From Guyanagaster necrorhizus (lineage: Eukaryota; Basidiomycota; Agaricomycetes; Agaricales; Physalacriaceae): a stretch of DNA of 64,000 nt. A program made the translations under genes and the position numbers. The number at the start of each line of letters is the position of its first letter. The stretch's first letter is position 1. The stretch is taken from assembly GCF_019112545.1 (NCBI RefSeq), contig NW_025064935.1, positions 166,847-230,846 of the forward strand. The letters are read 5' to 3'. The notes beneath the pieces are model-generated. The model had not been told where the DNA came from. It saw only the letters and a list, made by a program, of their open reading frames with translations, and did no database searches. Shown here one piece after another: positions 46,644 to 57,681 of the stretch.

Positions 46644-46647
46644 AACC
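46633..46647 (-). promoter_or_regulatory. Copia primer-binding site: half-tRNA initiator-Met type
   Basis: Immediately inside the 5' LTR the element strand reads GGTTATGGGCC. Its complement GGCCCATAACC matches the anticodon arm of eukaryotic initiator tRNA-Met (CAU anticodon within CCCATAACC), as in Drosophila copia and yeast Ty5, which use a cleaved half-tRNA. The Gag ATG (46643) lies within this site. Confidence 0.75.
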
Positions 46648-46972
46648 TGTTGGAGTTAACGAGGTAGGAGTGCGGACATAGTGAACGAGGAAAAAGTTTT
46701 CGGAAGAGAACAGACGCTAGGATAAAACGTTGTAATGTTAATCTCAGCGTTATGGTTGAAAGCTTTGTTATTTACCTAGGATAAAATGTCGTAACGTTAC
46801 TATATAGGTAATGAGTAAATACAGTCAAGAATAGATATATATAGTAGGTACTCACATCTCAGCGTTATGGTTGAAAGCTGAGATGTGTGGAACGGTGTGA
46901 CATGCCGAAAAAGGAAGGAATATCAAATAGGTAAGTGAACATGTGCGTATCGTACTATTTCTATATCTAACA
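46648..46972 (-). repeat. Copia 5' LTR, 325 bp, with internal duplication
   Basis: Same ends as the other LTR but 59 bp longer: near 46725-46790 it contains a second copy of GGATAAAA..GTCGTAACGTTA-type sequence and of ATCTCAGCGTTATGGTTGAAAGCT, which both occur once in the 3' LTR. Confidence 0.9.
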
Positions 46973-46999
46973 TATCCATTGGTTTCCCTGCTCTGGTAT

Positions 47000-47431
47000 T
47001 GTTAGGCCCAAATGTCACATGAGCAGATACACATGATAAATGAGTGTTCCTTCACACTTCGAGGAATCATCTGAGTTCACTGATTGTATATCCGCGCAGT
47101 GTGGCACAAGGTCAAATATTGACTCGAGGTAGAATAGTGTGTATAAACTTTAGCTCGAAGCTGGGGTATACCAGCAAGAGCATTGGTCCTTAAATACTGT
47201 ACAGGTGTTTCCTAATTCTACTACTACTTATTATGTATGTCTGTGTCCATAGTGCCCATTGTCCTTGAGCATCGTTACCGTACATAAAAGGATAATTGTG
47301 TGTCGTTGGGCTGGCTATCGTAGTGACTTGATGGATAGGTTAGTTGTGCTGACTAAGCTTCCTATGGTCTTGTGCCTTCTGACTAAGCATAGATAGGGGT
47401 AAAAGGGAATAAAAGAAAGAAAATTGTAACA
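47000..47431 (-). repeat. Gy-VI 3' LTR, 432 bp
   Basis: Plus-strand TGTTAGGCCCAAATG...ATTGTAACA, nearly identical to 54640-55071. A CCATTG-TTC-CGATGG hairpin and the polypurine tract follow at 47432-47467. Confidence 0.93.
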
Positions 47432-47464
47432 TTACCTCTCGCTTAAGACCATTGTTCCGATGGC

Positions 47465-50400
47465 TTAATTAAGAGATAATTCATAGTCATGTATGGCATC
47501 GTCGGCGTCCATGTATTTTTCGTTTACCCACTGGTTTGATTCTGGCCCATAACCTTTTCAGCTGACGAGATAATCGACTGTTGTTGTTATACTGCCTCCA
47601 CAGGCTCTGACTTTTCGCAGCTTGTGATTTAAGACTTGTTCGATTTCGTAGTGTTCCTCATTGTCAATTAGATCTGGGGGGAGTGGTGGGGGCCGTTCCT
47701 GGTTTGGAAAAGCCAGCACGATATATGGCGTCAGGAGGGATTCATTGAACACGTCATGGATTTTCCATCCTGATGGTAGCTTTAATTTATAGGCGGATTC
47801 ACCGATTTTCGCCAGGATGAGGAAAGGCCCTGTGTGTTTGTCGGCGAGTTTTTGTTTTGGTTGAGGAAGGTGGAGATTGGTTGTATCGAGCCAGACTTTG
47901 TCATGGGTTTGATATACATGTGCAGGATGTCGGTGTTTGTCATATTGTTTTTTCATGGCATTCACCATTTTTTCTAGTGCAGTCTTTGTTTCGGCATGGA
48001 TTTTTTCCAACATCATGGCGAAGCTTGTGGATGCAGGGGTTGTCATTTTATAATGGGTTGTTTGAGTGACATGTGGGTGTCGCCCATGGTTGACGAAGAA
48101 AGGTGTCATGCCTGTGGTAGAGTGTACCCTGTTATTGTGTTGAAAAGCTGCGAGTGCCAGCCATTCAACCCAGTCATCCTGTCGATAGTTGATAAATAGT
48201 CAAAGGTATTTTTTAACTTCTTGGTTCGCCTGCTCAGTTTGTCCATCAGTTTGCAGGTGATATGCTGTGGACGCGTTTCGTTTTATCTGCAGCAATTTGT
48301 ATAAGTCGTCGAGGAACTTTGACACAAATTGTGGTCCCCGATCAGAAATGACGACTTGTGGCATTCCGTATTTGGCGTATACCTTGTCTCGCAGGATTTT
48401 CGCCCAGCCTTCAGAAGTTAGTTCCGTAGAGCATGCAATCGGAATGATCGTTTTAGAAAAGCGGTCAACTATGATGAGGATCGCATCATAGCTGTTGCAG
48501 TCTGGCAGCCCTGTGATCATATCTATAGAGATATGGGTCCATGGTTGTGATGGTACTTTATTCGGATGTAAGGGGGCTGATCGTGGTTGTGTGAATGTCT
48601 TTCCCCTTTGGCATGTTTCACATGCCCTAACATATGATGCGATGTCATTGCTGAGTTTGGGCCACCAATAATTTTGGAGGACAAGTTCCTTTGTTTTGGC
48701 AATTCCAGGGTGCCCTGCAGTGGCGTGGTCATGGCACGTCGCAATGATTTCCCCACGTAGGCTTTGGACTCGTGGAATGTAAATTCATCCATCGTAGTGG
48801 ATCATTCCGTCTTCTTTTGTCATTCCTCGCTCATGATTGAGCGAAGTGGCGATTCTCTGATCCCATTGGTGTGCATTTCATGTCGCGCTTTTGATATGCT
48901 CATGTATTTCCTCCTCTGTTGGCATGATTAGTGCCCGGAAATGTTCAGGGTGTAGGATGGTAACCCCATCATTATCATTTCCCCCTTGATCATGGTCTGC
49001 ACGACGGGAGAGAAGGTCGGCCTTTTTGTTAGCGACCCCGGCTTTGTGATGGAGTGTATACTGATATTGAGTGAGCTCGGTCACCCATCGGGCCTGATGA
49101 TGGTTCAGCTTCTGAGGCTGACAAAAATATCTAAGGTTTTAGTGGTCCGTCCAGATTTCGAAGATGTTTGCTGCCTCAATTAAATAATGTCGCCACTCTT
49201 CGAGGGCAAGCATTATTGCGAGCAACTCCTTGTCATAGATTTCATAGTTCCTTTCGGTGACGGTTAGCGTTTTTGAGAGGAAAGCGATAGGGCGCCATTT
49301 CCTGTCTTGTTCTTGGAATAATATGGCGCCTGTGGCTCCATCACTGGAATCGGCCTCCACTCGGAACTTCCCTTCCTGGGATGGGATGACGAGTACTACG
49401 TCCTCCGTTAGGCATCGCTTCAAGTCTTCAAAGGCGAGTTGTTGTGGAGTTCCCCATCCCCATGGGGCGTTACCAGTGAGTTGTGTCATGAGGCGAACAA
49501 TTTTGCTGTAATCTCGTATGAATCGCCTGTAGAAGTTGGTGAAACCAAGAAAAGATTGTAATTCCTTTTTCTTGGTGGGGGTCGGCCACTCTAGTACTCC
49601 TGCAACCTTTATTGGGTCCATGTGAATGCTTCCTTCGCTAATGATTACCCCGAGGTACTTGGTTTCTAGCACCTCGAACTCACATTTCTCTGCTTTGAGA
49701 AACAGTTTATGCTTTCTCATGAGAGCGAGTACTTGTCGGACCAGATTATGGTGTTCTTCTCTAGTTTTGGACATTATGAGGATATCATCGAGATAAATGG
49801 TCACCTTTCTGGTGGCGATGAGGTCCTTGAATATGTCATTCATCATCCACTGGAAGGTGGCTGAGGAGTTGGTCAAGCTGAAGAACATTACGGTGGGTTT
49901 GAACAACCCCCGATTGGTCCTGAAGGCGGCTTTCCACTCATCTCCCTCCTTGATCCTGACGTTATTGTACCCCCATCGGACGTCAAGCTTAGTCTAGTAC
50001 TTGGCCCCCCGGAGTTTGTCTATTAATTCCGAAATCAGTGGTAACGGGTATCGGTTCTTGATGGTCATCTTGTTTAGCTTGCAATAGTCCTGTACGGGCC
50101 AGAGCTTGCCATCCTTCTTTTTTATGAAGAAGAAAGGGGAGGCCATAGGGGATTTCGATGGCCAAATTCATCCCAAGGACAAATTCTCATCTAGGAATTT
50201 GTCGAGCTCTAACTGCTCCTGATTTCCAAGGGGGTAGGTCTTGCAGTCGAGATTTGCATTGGCGTTGGGGATCAGTTCGATCGTGTGATCCCAGGGTTTT
50301 GGGCACAGAAGTTCATCAAAACTCTCTTTCTCAAAGAGGTCTCGATAGTCGCGTGCCCATTCCAGCACTATTTCTTCGAAAGTCCTCTCCTTCTTCCCTT

Positions 50401-51493
50401 CGTGGGCCTTGGCTGCTAGGTCATTGGTGTGATGTATTGCCTGAATATGAATCTCCTTTTGTAGGTCAATGGCTAGGATGGTTTTGCCATCTTCCATCTC
50501 CTCATCCCATTTGTCCTCTGGATCCTCATCAGGTAATTCATATGGGATCTTTCGACATCAGCATCATACAAATGTGAGCCTCCCAGTTTTCCAGTTGATG
50601 AGCGGGTTATGCCAGATAAGCCAGTCATGTCCCAAGAATAACTCCTTGGTTCCGAGGTCTGTTACAGCGAGGTCGATCCTCTCGGAATGATCTTCGATGG
50701 TCAATCTGAGCTTGATAAATTCTGTGATTGATCTGGCTTGGTTTTTTGTTCCATTGGCATTGTATACTAGTATGGGTGCGGCAGTAGACCTGGTGGGAAG
50801 GTTGTGCTAGCAGACAAAGGTTCAATTGATGGAGCTTCCAGTACAACCGCTGTCGATCAGGGCGGTGACCAAATGGGTGGTTCGATTGGTTAGGGTTTCG
50901 ATCTGAGCCTTGGTGGTCAGGTCCCTTCCAGGGGTCTTAGCCCGCCTGATGAATTTTGGCGGACCCTTTAGTTCGTCCAACCATTCTAAGGCTCGGCTTT
51001 GTTCAGCCTTTCGTAATTCATTTATGGCATCTATAGTGGCTTCTCTTGTCCTGGCCCGATGCATCCACCCGTGTAGAACAGCTTTTGCTGTGCTGTCATC
51101 TACTGCTTCTCTGATGGCTCTCCATATCCATTTGGTTTTGAATGGCTTGAGCCAGTGTTTGGGGCTCTCTGTCCCTGTTCGGCCTGTAGACGCTTGAGAT
51201 TTTTCTTTTGACTCTTTTGGGTGTGCGTGACTAACTGGTATATTTGAATGTGCGTATGTAGCTACAGAAGTATCGTAAGTCCGCTCAGCAGCTGAGATGG
51301 GCACACCATTAAGTCCTTTGGCCAATGCAGTGGAGTTGCTCACTGATTGGCCCCATCTTTTACCTCCTCGATCTTCATTTCCCTTCCGAGTTCTTCATCC
51401 TCTTTTTGTAGCTCAGCTATCTGTGCCCATATGTCTTCTCGGGTCTTCTTCTTCTTCGGGCAATCCTTGACTATATGTCCCTTCTGGCTGCAC
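47465..51493 (-). pseudogene. Gy-VI pol
   Basis: Protease (ALIDSGCTGSSIN at about 50822-50870), RT ([11 protein letters not shown] in 49139-49906; MASPFFF near 50140), RNase H (VEADSSDGATGAILFQ), HHCC finger (about 48600-48740), integrase core (48200-48520: VISDRGPQFVSKFL), C-terminal domain (47558-48109) and chromodomain ending at TAA 47465. Stops, several of them TGA at Arg CGA positions, break it into about eight pieces. -1 frame to Gag. Confidence 0.9.
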
Positions 51494-53140
51494 GTGAAAC
51501 ATTTCCCTTCTTTCTTCAGGCAGTCTATGTCCATGGGTTTCCCTGTTCCGGTGTAAGTTGTTCTGGTCCCTGTCTTCTGGCTTCCGTAGCTGGGTGCTTG
51601 AGGGGATCCTGGTGATTTCCCGGCAGTTTGCTCCGACTTGTTTGGGGTTGGCGGGGTTGTCTTCTTGGCGTATTCCTGTAATATTGTTGCCTCTGCTTTC
51701 TGCCTTTGTCGCTCTTTGTACATCTCGATGATTCGTTCCTTCCATTCGTCGTATCCCACTGGCATCAATAGTTTGATGCCCATGGCCGAGATCATCGTGA
51801 GGTATGAGGAGGGGACCCCTCGTTTGAGCGCCTCCACCATTCTTCTGTCGTTCATGGTATCTTCCCTGATTCCTGCAAGTTTGGCAAGCCGTTCTAGCTC
51901 ATCAAAGTAGTCTGTCGCCGCCTTATCTCCCATCTTATATTCTTTGATCTTCTGCTTGTAGACTTCCTGAACCACGGGGTCGATAAATTTATCATTTAGC
52001 ATTCATTTAAATACCAGCCATGAAGAGTACCAGTAATGTTCTCTAGTGGTGGATCAGAAATTCGGGGAAATCAAGATCCACCATGTCTTGGCCTTGTCTT
52101 CCAGATAGGAGGTGGCGAATGCGACCTTGTTCATGTCAGTCCTGATGTATCTGACATAGACTTCGAAGTACTGTTTGCAGTCTATCAGGAATCGGTCAAT
52201 GTCATCGGAGGCCCCCTTAAAAGGGCGAGGTTTTTGAAGGAGATCGGGGTGACATTGTAGGACGTTAGCATTGGGTGGGAGTGGGCCCATCGGGTTGGGC
52301 CAACCACTGAATAGTGGCTGGTTCCATTCCGCAGGCGGCCCAGGGAACGAGTGTAGCGAGTTGTCATCGGTGATTGGGCTGCCTCTTGGGTTTTCTATGT
52401 GAACGATGACTCCGTCCCGTACCGTGAATCCGAGGCGAACCACCTCAGGGTCGTCTTGAACAGGAGCTTTCCCACTTGATTCTGCCTGGTCCGGGGGCGG
52501 TTGCCCTCCAAGGAGTCAGCTCCCCCTGCCGGTCCAGGGATTCTGAATTTTGGCAGGTTGCCATGCTGGCCGATTTCTGGCTTGAACAAGCCGTGAAGCC
52601 ATGCTTCGGATCGACGGGTTGATGTCGGCCCGGCTTCAGATCGAGGGGGCAATATAGATGGCTCGTTTTAGTGGTACGGGAGGGGTATGCGGCATTGGTG
52701 CCAGCGTTCTCAGCTTGTTGGAGGATTGATATGGGGGTATCAGCACGAGCGGGTCTTCTGGATGCTGCCGGCCATACTCCTCCCATGCGTATTCTGTCGC
52801 GGCATACTGCAAAATCCTTTTCTTTTCAGTTTCTTCTGTGTACCGATATTCCAGTCCTAGCGATGTCACTTGCCAGCGCACATCTTGCCATAAAAAGTTT
52901 CTCCCCTGCTCATACAGTTTCTGGTACTCCTTATTCCTTGCTCTTTCCACCTCTTCTCTTAAGGCTTCTTCATCAGTGTCTTCTCCTGCTCGTTCCATTC
53001 ATTGTTGATACGGATCATTACTGTCCCCGTCGTCCTTCTCATCGCTCTTGTCCCTGCTATCCTCTTCCTCGGGGGGGAAATGGGTGGGCTGGTCGTAGAT
53101 AGATGGTACGACTGGTCAAAGGGTCGTCAGGGACCCCTCC
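51340..53140 (-). pseudogene. Gy-VI ORF B-Gag
   Basis: Frame B from about 53140 to 51340. It includes RILQYAATEYAWEEYGR (52636-52998), continues without a stop past APMPHTPPVP, the spot where Gy-I has TGA, and gives Gag with capsid-like region and knuckle (CFTCSQKGHIVKDC). Interrupted by TGA at 53116 (CGA in sisters), at about 52622, 52519 and at the end of 52003. Frame B is open upstream to 53919 across ORF A. Confidence 0.85.
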
Positions 53141-54583
53141 ATTGATTTGGGTGCTGGGCCCGGCGGCCTCTCGATCACTGGTTTGGGCAATGGGAGGGCT
53201 CCTGAGTCGACTGTAGTGCATCCCTCCATGCCCTCTTGTCTCTTCCAGTTCTCAGCTATAGAGGCTGAAGTATCATTGGAACTCGGGATTAAAGAACTGT
53301 CGAGTGACTCTGCTGCCCAGGAATCGCTGGAGAGCCCTGTCAGAGACATGGGCATTGTCAGGTACTCGAAGCCCATAGGCTCTGAGGATGGAGTCGGCAT
53401 CCGAGAAGATAGTATCGGTGCAGGTAGGGTGCTCGGGGGTGGGAGGTCAAGGTTCCTCTGTTCTCCCTTGTCTGATGGCCTCTTCCTGACTGTCAATGCT
53501 GGTGGGTCCTGTCCATGGGTCGTCTTCTGAGTCGGGCTCCCTGAAAGGAGACCCTGAGTTGGTGCAGAGTCCGTACCCACTGGGGGAGGCTGACCCCAGC
53601 CTTTCAGCTTCCTCCCTTCTCCTTCGTGCTCTTCCTTGCCTATCGTATTCTGCAGCCTCATACTGCTCTCGGATCTCTTCTCGTACATAGTTGGTGAGCT
53701 CTTCCTGGGTTCGCCTAATCTCCTCTGCTCGGTTCTGGTTCTGCTGCTGCTGCTGTACCGCCTCATCATAGTTGAAGGGAACAGTAAGATCCCAGTCTGG
53801 GAATATGCGGTGTATGATTCTGTCTCGTGCAGCTCTTCCCCTCTCACTGGCTGTTCCGACCTCGGGCTCGCTACCCACATGGAGGTGTCGGTAGGGGTCT
53901 CCTGCTGCAGAGATGGCAATCTCCGCGTTCACATAGTCGGGATGGATGGTCCTTCCATGTAGGTCATCGATCCCCAACCTACTGACGGACTGACTGGAGC
54001 TGGAGTTGGGCTTGGTGGGGGTCTTGGAGGGGTTCTGGGGGGAGTCGGGACTTTCGTGAGGTCCCGCAGCCATCCAAGCAGCATCAAGAGAGTCCCGAGC
54101 ATGGTTTCCAATCCCTGAGGGAATTGGGGAGGTGGGATGCTCGGAGGAGGCAGTTGGAGCGACGTAGTCGGGGACCTCTGCGGGCTCCTGAGCGATGTTC
54201 ATCATCCACAGGTTCCGGAACCCTGTGAGAGCAGGGTGGCGGTTTCAGCTGCTTCGTCGAGGAGGGTATTGGGGTCCTTCTTTCTCATGAAGGCTCCCCG
54301 GATTTGAGTGGTTATTCCCAGTTTCTGATAAGGGTCCCTCTTGCGGGAAGAAGGACATTCTGGCGGAGGGGAGGATGTCATGGAAAGGGAGGTCAGAGGT
54401 TACGTTGCATAGAACTTGTTGAATGTGCTGGAACGCTTGATAGTGCCTGACTATCCAAGCTGTTACTGATTGTCATCCTCAGCAGAGGGTGATGATGGCT
54501 AGAAGTCCGAGTAAAGTTCCGATAATGGAAGCGATAAGCTCAAAAAAGTCGTGATTTAGGTCAGCAGTTGTTGCTGGAGGCAT
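53057..54583 (-). pseudogene. Gy-VI ORF A
   Basis: ATG 54583 to TAG 53057, one frame of 509 codons. Hydrophobic helix after the start, IFPDWDLTVPFNYDEAV, coiled coil (EIREQYEAAEYDRQGRARRR) and RFLG block. Open from 54205 to 53447; interrupted by two TGA near the helix and by TGA at about 53447 (CGA in Gy-III). Shorter Arg/Gly tail than Gy-I because of an early TAG. Confidence 0.8.
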
Positions 54584-54639
54584 TCGGTTTCTCAGCACAA
54601 TTGGGCTTGAGAAAGGAAAGATAGAAGCTTTGAGCTAAT

Positions 54640-55071
54640 TGTTAGGCCCAAATGTCATGTGAGCAGATACACATGATAAACGAGTGTTCCTTTGCACTTC
54701 GAGAAATCATCCGAGTTCACTGATTGTATATCCATGCGGTGTGGCACAAGGTCAAATATTGACTCGAGGTAGAATGGTGTATATAAACTTTAGCTCGAAG
54801 CTGGGGTATACCAGCAAGAGTGTTGGTCCTTAAATACTGTACAGGTGTTTCCTAATTCTACTACTACTTATTATGTATGTCTGTGTCCATAGTGCCCATT
54901 GTTCTTGAGCATCGTTATTGTACATAAAAGGATAATTGTGTGTCATTGGGCTGGCTATCGTAGTGACTTGATGAATAGGTTAGTTGTGCTGACTAAGCTT
55001 CCCATAGTCTTGTGCCTTCTGACTAAGCATAGATAGGGGTAAAAGGGAATAAAAGGAAGAAAATCGTAACA
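54640..55071 (-). repeat. Gy-VI 5' LTR, 432 bp
   Basis: Carries the intact R segment complement TTAGCTCGAAGCT (about 54791-54803); the primer site to its left has decayed by one base to AGCTTTGAGCTAA (54626-54638). Confidence 0.93.
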
Positions 55072-55076
55072 GGTAT

Positions 55077-55704
55077 ATATAATGCCAGTCCTAGTTTTCT
55101 GGCTTCCATATGCCGTCAAGGGTCTCAATGATTTCTCAGCAGTTTGCCCTGACTTGTTTAGGGTTGGTGGGGTCAGTTTTTTGGTGTACTCCTGTACTGT
55201 CGATGATTCCACTTTCTGCCTTTGTTGCTCCTTGTACATCTTGATGATCCACTCCTTCCACTCATCGTATCTGACTGGTATCAACATTTTGACACCCATG
55301 GCAGAGATCATTATGAGGTACAAAGAGGGAACTCCTCTCTTAAGGGCTTCAACCATTCAGCCGTCATTGACTATGTCTTCTCTAATTCCTGCTAATTTGG
55401 CAAGCCTTTTGAGCTCATCAAAGTAGTCTGTAGCTGCCTTATCTCTCATCTTATACTCCTTGATCTTCTGTCTGTGTACTTTCTGTACCACTGGATCAAT
55501 GAACTTGTCATTGATCATTTGTTTGAAGGTTCACCATGACAGGTATTGATAGTGTCCCCTTGTGGTTGATCAGAAGTTCAGAGAAAGGAGGATCCACCAT
55601 GCCTTCACCTTTTCTTCCAAATAAGAAGCGGCAAAGACCATCTTGTTCATGTCCATTCTCAGGTACCCAGTGTACATCTCAAAGTACTGTTTGCAGTTGA
55701 CAAG
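55077..55704 (-). pseudogene. Gy-IV gag, middle part
   Basis: Capsid-like region of Gy-IV Gag (MVEALKRGVPSLYLIMISAM, YDEWKEWIIKMYKEQQRQK), continuing from the Gy-VI insertion site (frame joins at TGIIYT) to the Gy-VII LTR. Contains stops near 55358 and 55522. Confidence 0.85.
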
Positions 55705-56233
55705 TGTTATGATTTTTCCTATTTTCCTATTTCTTTTCCCTTCTTTTCCTCAGAAATGACCCCTATCTTTGCTTAGTCAGAGCGCTTAGGCCAGTGCTTA
55801 GGACTGTGGGAATGCTTAGCTCAGCACCCAAGTCGGTCACTCTCTTACCACAATGCTGTGTGCTGTGAAGAGAGAGACAGTATCCTTTTTGTCTTCAGCT
55901 GGCAGTGCAACAACCACAGCACAACAGCAAGACAACAGCTTTTGTGGAGAGCCTGGCAACAGCAGGGGGAGCAGCTCTACAGCAGACAATATCTTTTGTG
56001 AACAGTCATTTATAATGCGATAACAGAACAGTATTTAAGTAGCTTAGTTCTTGCTGTAATACTCCAGTCTCAAACTAAAGTTTATCTTCACCAAACTACT
56101 CTCGAGCTCTTACTACTTGAGCCTTGATTCACTTCTGCTATTAACCTCAGTGAACTCAGTCGGACATACCCGAAGTGCGAGGTACTGAACTGTTTATCAT
56201 ATGTTGATAGTCACATGAGACTTGGGCTTAACA
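55705..56233 (+). repeat. Gy-VII 5' LTR, 529 bp
   Basis: TGTTATGATTTTTCC...GGGCTTAACA. TATA-like GTATTTAAG at 56031-56039 and R segment AGTCTCAAACTAA at 56066-56078. Confidence 0.85.
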
Positions 56234-56234
56234 A

Positions 56235-56247
56235 TTAGTTCGAGACT
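56235..56247 (+). promoter_or_regulatory. Gy-VII primer-binding site, self-complementary
   Basis: TTAGTTCGAGACT pairs with AGTCTCAAACTAA (56066-56078) at 12 of 13 bases; the mismatch is a CpG transition. Compared with Gy-I both partners carry matching changes. Confidence 0.7.
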
Positions 56248-56289
56248 TTCTCATTCCCTTTCTCAAGCTCAATTGTGCTGAGAAACTGA

Positions 56290-57681
56290 ATGCCCCCTGC
56301 TCTTGATCCCTCCAACCCGAACTTTACCCATGAGTTCTTCGAACTCTTGGCATCTATTATAGGAATCTTGATCGGTCTTCTGATGATCATACAGCTATGC
56401 CATGGATGCTAATCGATTGTAGCTTGGACAATCAGGCATTATCACGAATTCCAACATATTCGAACCATCCTCCACAATGTCATACCAGACCTCCCCCTCC
56501 ACAACATCCCTACCTCTGCCCGACAGTCTTTCCGACCCGCTGAAGGAACAGACCCAGAAAGTGTCCCTGGGAGCTCGGCTCAAGGGTGTGCTAGGGAAGA
56601 AGAAGAGGAGCAGTATCAGCAGCACACATACCCCCCACGACCCCCAACAGCAGTCGTCTGAAACCCTGACAACTCTTGGGCTGCAGGGTTTCGATGATCC
56701 AGATCTGACACCCCCATCCTGTCCCCCCAGCATAGTATCGCAGCAACTAGGCCAGCAACCTCTGCCTCTAGCACCGGCCTTGGGTGCTGTGCTAGAGACT
56801 CCCTGGATGCCTCATGGATGGCTCAAGGAACAAGTAGTTCCAGAGGCCACAGGTCCCGACATACCCTATCTACACGACACAGCAGCATTGACAACAGAGA
56901 CAACGATTACTGGCATGATGACAGCAATGAGTGCCACTGGTGGCGAGCCGCTGCCGCCGAGGCCGACAGGCTGGAGCGCTGCCCAGTTGGCAGTAATACT
57001 AGCAGAGCAGAAAGCATACAAATAGTACCAAGCAGAATGTGACCAGCTGGCCCTGTTGTCCCAGGTCCCTCAAGAGAGAACCCGATATGACATGCCTGAG
57101 ACTTTCCCGAGTACAGGCAGGATCAGGCACGTATCGACAATGAGATTACAAGGGAGAACGCTCTCTTTGGGAGGTACCTCCAGGCACGAGCAGCAGAGGA
57201 GCACAGGAGAGGCGAGGGAGGTAGTAGGACCACAACTGTCATCAGAACCACCATGCCCGACTCGCCTTTCAGGAAACCTGCCACTCCTGCCAGTGAGTCC
57301 GATCCCTGGGCCAACTACCATAAGGAAGAGACTCAGCCTCACCTCGACAACAACTGCCCATTATCTTACGGGACCGATACCATTGCAGAGACAGAGGACA
57401 TTCCAGTCCAGGGAGATGGAATTCCAGCCAAAAGAGGCACCATTGGGGGAGACGACGAGGGTATTGACTCCACCGGCGATCTCAAGAGGTTCCTCGATGG
57501 GGCTTTTACAGCTCTTTTCCTCAACCCAAAGTTTTACAGGAACTTCTGCCAATATCACAGAGCAATGGCACTGGGAGCAACGACAAGCATCAAGGAGCCG
57601 CTAGAGCAGTCTGAGCGACAGCCTGCTCCTCACCCCAGACCCAGTGACGCCGGACCCAGTACGCAGCCCCAGTCTGACTGA
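56290..57681 (+). pseudogene. Gy-VII ORF A
   Basis: ATG 56290 (MPPALDPSNPNFTHEFFELL), hydrophobic helix (LASIIGILIGLLMIIQLC), conserved CARDSLDASWMA, then an open C-terminal piece 57253-57681 with RFLDGAFTALFLNPKFYRNF, the counterpart of the Gy-I RFLGSRVARQFLNPEFQRLF block. One frame throughout, with stops in the first two-thirds (about 56409, 56662, 56697, 57040). Lacks the Arg/Gly tail of Gy-I. Confidence 0.75.

Larger units (their letters stand above)
41989..46972 (-). mobile_element. Ty1/Copia retrotransposon
   Basis: 4,984 bp with LTRs of 266 bp (41989-42254) and 325 bp (46648-46972), perfect 5-bp duplication TATCC (41984-41988, 46973-46977), inserted in Gy-IV gag. Encodes one Gag-Pol polyprotein in Copia order (integrase before RT). 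GC content and few stops indicate it is much younger than its host element. Confidence 0.95.
47000..55071 (-). mobile_element. Gy-VI: full-length Ty3/Gypsy of the Gy-I family
   Basis: 8,072 bp, LTRs of 432 bp each (47000-47431, 54640-55071), perfect duplication GGTAT (46995-46999, 55072-55076), inserted in Gy-IV gag about 20 bp from the Copia site. All coding parts are present with moderate numbers of stops. Confidence 0.95.
37788..55704 (-). mobile_element. Gy-IV: old Gypsy, interrupted by Copia, Gy-VI and Gy-VII
   Basis: Segments 37788-41983, 46978-46994 and 55077-55699 (plus the duplicated target bases) form one gag-pol read right to left. Its 3' LTR is at 37788-38190; its gag N-terminus, ORF A and 5' LTR would lie right of Gy-VII, outside the window. 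Target-side bases left of the LTR are ACCAA; the partner is not visible. Confidence 0.88.
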
